NCBI GenBank assembly: GCA_017618275.1
Contig: JAFZUS010000101.1
Span: 1-64,000, forward strand
DNA length: 64,000 nucleotides
Reading direction: 5' to 3'
From: Prevotella sp.
GTDB taxonomy: Bacteria > Bacteroidota > Bacteroidia > Bacteroidales > Bacteroidaceae
Part shown: positions 62,148 through 64,000 of the stretch, one piece after another
How positions within the stretch are numbered: position 1 is the stretch's first letter
Layout of the letters: each line of letters starts with the position of its first letter
Program-made: the position numbers and the translations under genes
The notes under the pieces: generated by a model
What the model was told of the DNA's origin: nothing
Database searches by the model: none
What the model saw: the letters and a program-made list of their open reading frames with translations, nothing else

Positions 62148-62206
62148 CAAAGGTACGAAAAAAACATATAACCGCCTGTTATTTGTATGTTATCTTTAGG
62201 TTAAAT
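62148..62206 (-). promoter_or_regulatory. Promoter with 28-bp shared element, copy 2
   Basis: TACCTTTG (minus, 62155-62148) and the 28-bp element at 62179-62206, 23 bp upstream, the same as at 58050-58108. Drives the SPFH gene. Confidence 0.6.
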
Positions 62207-62301
62207 AATCCAAAGCCCCGTTTTATGCAAAACTATGTTAAATAATTCCGTTTTCATGCAGGATTTCCGTCCCACATGAGTTTATATAATTAAATAAGGT
62301 G

Positions 62302-62309
62302 TAATTTTG
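62302..62309 (+). promoter_or_regulatory. -7 box for the thioesterase gene
   Basis: TAATTTTG, 26 bp before the start codon at 62336. Confidence 0.5.
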
Positions 62310-62335
62310 CCGTTCAATAGAAACGACTGAAAGAA

Positions 62336-62749
62336 ATGACACTCAAAGAATATCTATCGCAAAACGACCGCTTTGCAGCAAATAGCGGATGTGAACTAAA
62401 AGAAGTGCGCGAGGGCTATGCCCGTGCAGAATTGGTGGTGACTCCTAAGCACCTTAATGCTGGCGGTGTATGTCAGGGAGGAGCCTATTTCACACTGGCA
62501 GACATTGCACTGGCAGCCGTGATGAACAGTCACGCAGGACTGACCTTCGGCATTGAGAACAACATCATGTTCCTGCACAGTGCCAAGGCTGGCGACACGC
62601 TGACAGCAGAGGCAACGGAGGTATATAACCACCACAAAATCCCCTACGTGGATGTGCGCATCACCAACCAACAGGGTGAACTCTGCTGTGTGGTGACAGG
62701 ACTGGCCTACAGGAAAAAGGTGAAACTGCCCATCGACGGACTGATGTAA
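62336..62749 (+). CDS. PaaI-type hotdog thioesterase, 137 aa
   Basis: The hotdog signature is LNAGGVCQGGAYFTLADIALAAVMNS. The motif usually reads HGG; here it is QGG, with the Asp in LAD kept. These enzymes hydrolyse acyl-CoA thioesters such as phenylacetyl-CoA derivatives. It lies upstream of the TonB-receptor gene by 17 bp. Confidence 0.9.
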   Translation: MTLKEYLSQNDRFAANSGCELKEVREGYARAELVVTPKHLNAGGVCQGGAYFTLADIALAAVMNSHAGLTFGIENNIMFLHSAKAGDTLTAEATEVYNHHKIPYVDVRITNQQGELCCVVTGLAYRKKVKLPIDGLM

Positions 62750-62766
62750 AGGTAAAAAAGTAAAAA

Positions 62767-64000
62767 GTGAAAAAGTATTTGTTGGTTTTTCTCTGTATGA
62801 TGACAGTCATACAGCCTATTGGAGCCCAGGATTATTTTGCCTCCGCTTCTGATTTTGCCCGCCTGTATGTAGGGGCGGTCGAGCCACAGTACCAGTTATC
62901 GTTGTGGTATGACATTCCATATTACAAAGGCAATGCGAATATGTATCAAGGCCGTGTCAGTTATTATGGTGTGGTCTATGATAACGTACAACTACGCTAT
63001 GACCAACTGGAACAGCGCGTTGTTGTCCTTTCGCCTGTGGGGAATGTCTTTTGTCTGCCTGAGCAAGAACACATTGACTGGTTTGAGATAGACGGTCATA
63101 GATATGTACACGATCCAGAGGATAGTGCACGATATGCGGCTATTCTTTGTGATGGAAGCACGAATGGCATTCGTCTCTATCACAGTGAGTGGAAGGTCTA
63201 TAGTGGTGAAAAGATTTTATTTGGAGAAAAGAAATATCTAAAGACTCTCAGTACCGAAGAGCATTACACCCTCATCACCTCAGACGGAGAAAAGCATCAT
63301 GTGAAGCGTGCGTCGGATATAGCCAGACTCATTCCTGAACAGAAAAGGCAGATAAAGCAGTTTGTGAAACAGAATCATCTTTCCTTCTCAAAGAATGAGC
63401 GTGAGTATAGTCTTATGATAGTGGTGGAGGGCCTCACAGGGCGACCTACCCCCCTACCCCTCCCTAGCAGGGAGGGGAGTAAATTCTCTCAAGAGGTAAC
63501 CACTCCCCTCCCTGTTAGGGAGGGGTTGGGGGAAGGTCTTCTCCTTCTCTCCGGCATCCCAGTTCTTGACAATGACACGATGACAGCAGGCTCGGCCAAG
63601 ACAAAGACCTATATTGTGCCGGGGGTGAAGAAAGCCAAAGCAAGTGTTTCCGATAACCAGGAACTTGACGAGATCGTTGTTGTGGGTGGTCGTCAGTCGG
63701 CTGTAAAAAACATGATGATGGGTTCTGAGAAGTTCAAGCCCGTGATACTTAAGAATATCCCATCTGCCTTCGGTGAGTCGGATATTATGAAGATCGTGCT
63801 CACTCTGCCAGGTGTCACCACCGTTGGAGAGGCTTCAAGCGGATATAATGTACGAGGCGGTGCTACTGACCAGAACCTGATACTCTTCAATGGAGGTACG
63901 GTGTATAATCCGTCACACCTGTTCGGACTGTTTACCTCGTTCAATTCCGATGCGGTTGAGGATGTGGAACTGTTCAAGTCAAGTATCCCTGTCGAATACG
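62767..64000 (+). CDS. TonB-dependent receptor, N-terminal part, cut by window edge
   Basis: An open frame from GTG 62767 (ATG 62797 is an alternative) runs without stop to the edge. Signal peptide (to about IGAQ), then an N-terminal domain of about 200 residues that I do not recognise (IRLYHSEWKVYSGEK, IPEQKRQIKQFVKQN). A repeat-coded insert follows (PLPLPSREG...PLPVREGLGEGL), then a TonB plug domain: LDEIVVVGGRQ, IPSAFGESDIMKIVLTLPGV, GYNVRGGATDQNLILFNGG and YNPSHLFGLFTSFN. It takes up a ligand across the outer membrane. The barrel lies beyond the window. Confidence 0.85.
   Translation, partial: MKKYLLVFLCMMTVIQPIGAQDYFASASDFARLYVGAVEPQYQLSLWYDIPYYKGNANMYQGRVSYYGVVYDNVQLRYDQLEQRVVVLSPVGNVFCLPEQEHIDWFEIDGHRYVHDPEDSARYAAILCDGSTNGIRLYHSEWKVYSGEKILFGEKKYLKTLSTEEHYTLITSDGEKHHVKRASDIARLIPEQKRQIKQFVKQNHLSFSKNEREYSLMIVVEGLTGRPTPLPLPSREGSKFSQEVTTPLPVREGLGEGLLLLSGIPVLDNDTMTAGSAKTKTYIVPGVKKAKASVSDNQELDEIVVVGGRQSAVKNMMMGSEKFKPVILKNIPSAFGESDIMKIVLTLPGVTTVGEASSGYNVRGGATDQNLILFNGGTVYNPSHLFGLFTSFNSDAVEDVELFKSSIPVEY
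63457..63477. repeat. GC-rich palindromic element, copy 3
   Basis: CCCCTCCCT, AGC, AGGGAGGGG, inside the TonB-receptor frame. Confidence 0.9.
63505..63525. repeat. GC-rich palindromic element, copy 4
   Basis: CCCCTCCCT, GTT, AGGGAGGGG, 27 bp after copy 3 and also in frame; followed by TTGGGGGAAGGTCTTCT as at malY. Confidence 0.9.

Overview
The window looks like a piece of a Bacteroidales chromosome, most probably Prevotella or a close relative. The evidence is the promoters (TTTG, about 20 bp, then TAnnTTTG, found before many genes), a fused SecDF, the gene string DUF4271-hemD-rnpA-yidD-tyrS, a secretion-type C-terminus ending in a YDLSGRK...KGIYI motif on a GH27 enzyme, a dockerin-tailed secreted protein, and many short palindromic repeats typical of this group. 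All calls are from reading the sequence; nothing was searched against a database.

Region 1 (1-22,300) is an accessory island, almost all on the minus strand and visibly AT-richer than the rest. Its centre is a tight gene string running from 21,273 down to 7,367. In transcription order it encodes a protein kinase with BspA-type leucine-rich repeats, an HExxH metallopeptidase, a kinase with WG-like repeats, a possible ADP-ribosyltransferase, a kinase with an unknown tail, a small unknown protein, a kinase with Sel1-like repeats, a DUF6939-like protein, a DarT-like ADP-ribosyltransferase fused to a vWA domain, a PP2C phosphatase, and a macro-like/DUF1810 protein. An ADP-ribosylglycohydrolase lies just upstream, and an HD phosphohydrolase and a frameshifted phosphoribosyltransferase-like gene lie downstream. 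I read this as a kinase/phosphatase/vWA (TerY-P-like) signalling core joined to an ADP-ribosylation writer and eraser set, plausibly a conflict or defence system. The fusion and the layout are the best candidates here for something undescribed. The left part (1-6,300) holds a DnaB-like protein with altered catalytic motifs, an orphan HigA-type antitoxin, a DUF6169-like gene, two paralogous membrane-anchored proteins, and repeated fragments of the 3' end of the macro/DUF1810 gene, often next to a repeated promoter-plus-palindrome module.

Region 2 (22,171-23,147) is a repeat-rich gap with two strong inverted repeats. Region 3 (23,148-42,502) is mostly core genome on the plus strand: GH27 alpha-galactosidase, aroQ, an O-methyltransferase, rbfA, an FtsX/LolE-type permease, xerD, an M16 peptidase, metK, DUF4271, hemD, rnpA, yidD, tyrS, tRNA-Gln, HU, a rhomboid protease, an endonuclease/exonuclease/phosphatase-fold protein and secDF.

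Region 4 (42,600-64,000) mixes polysaccharide and envelope functions: two type-B carboxylesterases, a dockerin protein, tRNA-Arg, a TlpA-like thioredoxin, an OPT transporter, a GH43-type enzyme, a MalY/PatB aminotransferase with DUF3737, a second M16 peptidase, a lipoprotein followed by an unusual ECF sigma factor-transmembrane-beta-barrel fusion, an SPFH protein, a PaaI-type thioesterase, and a TonB-dependent receptor that runs off the right edge. A GC-rich hairpin element has entered three coding regions here, adding in-frame residues to the proteins.
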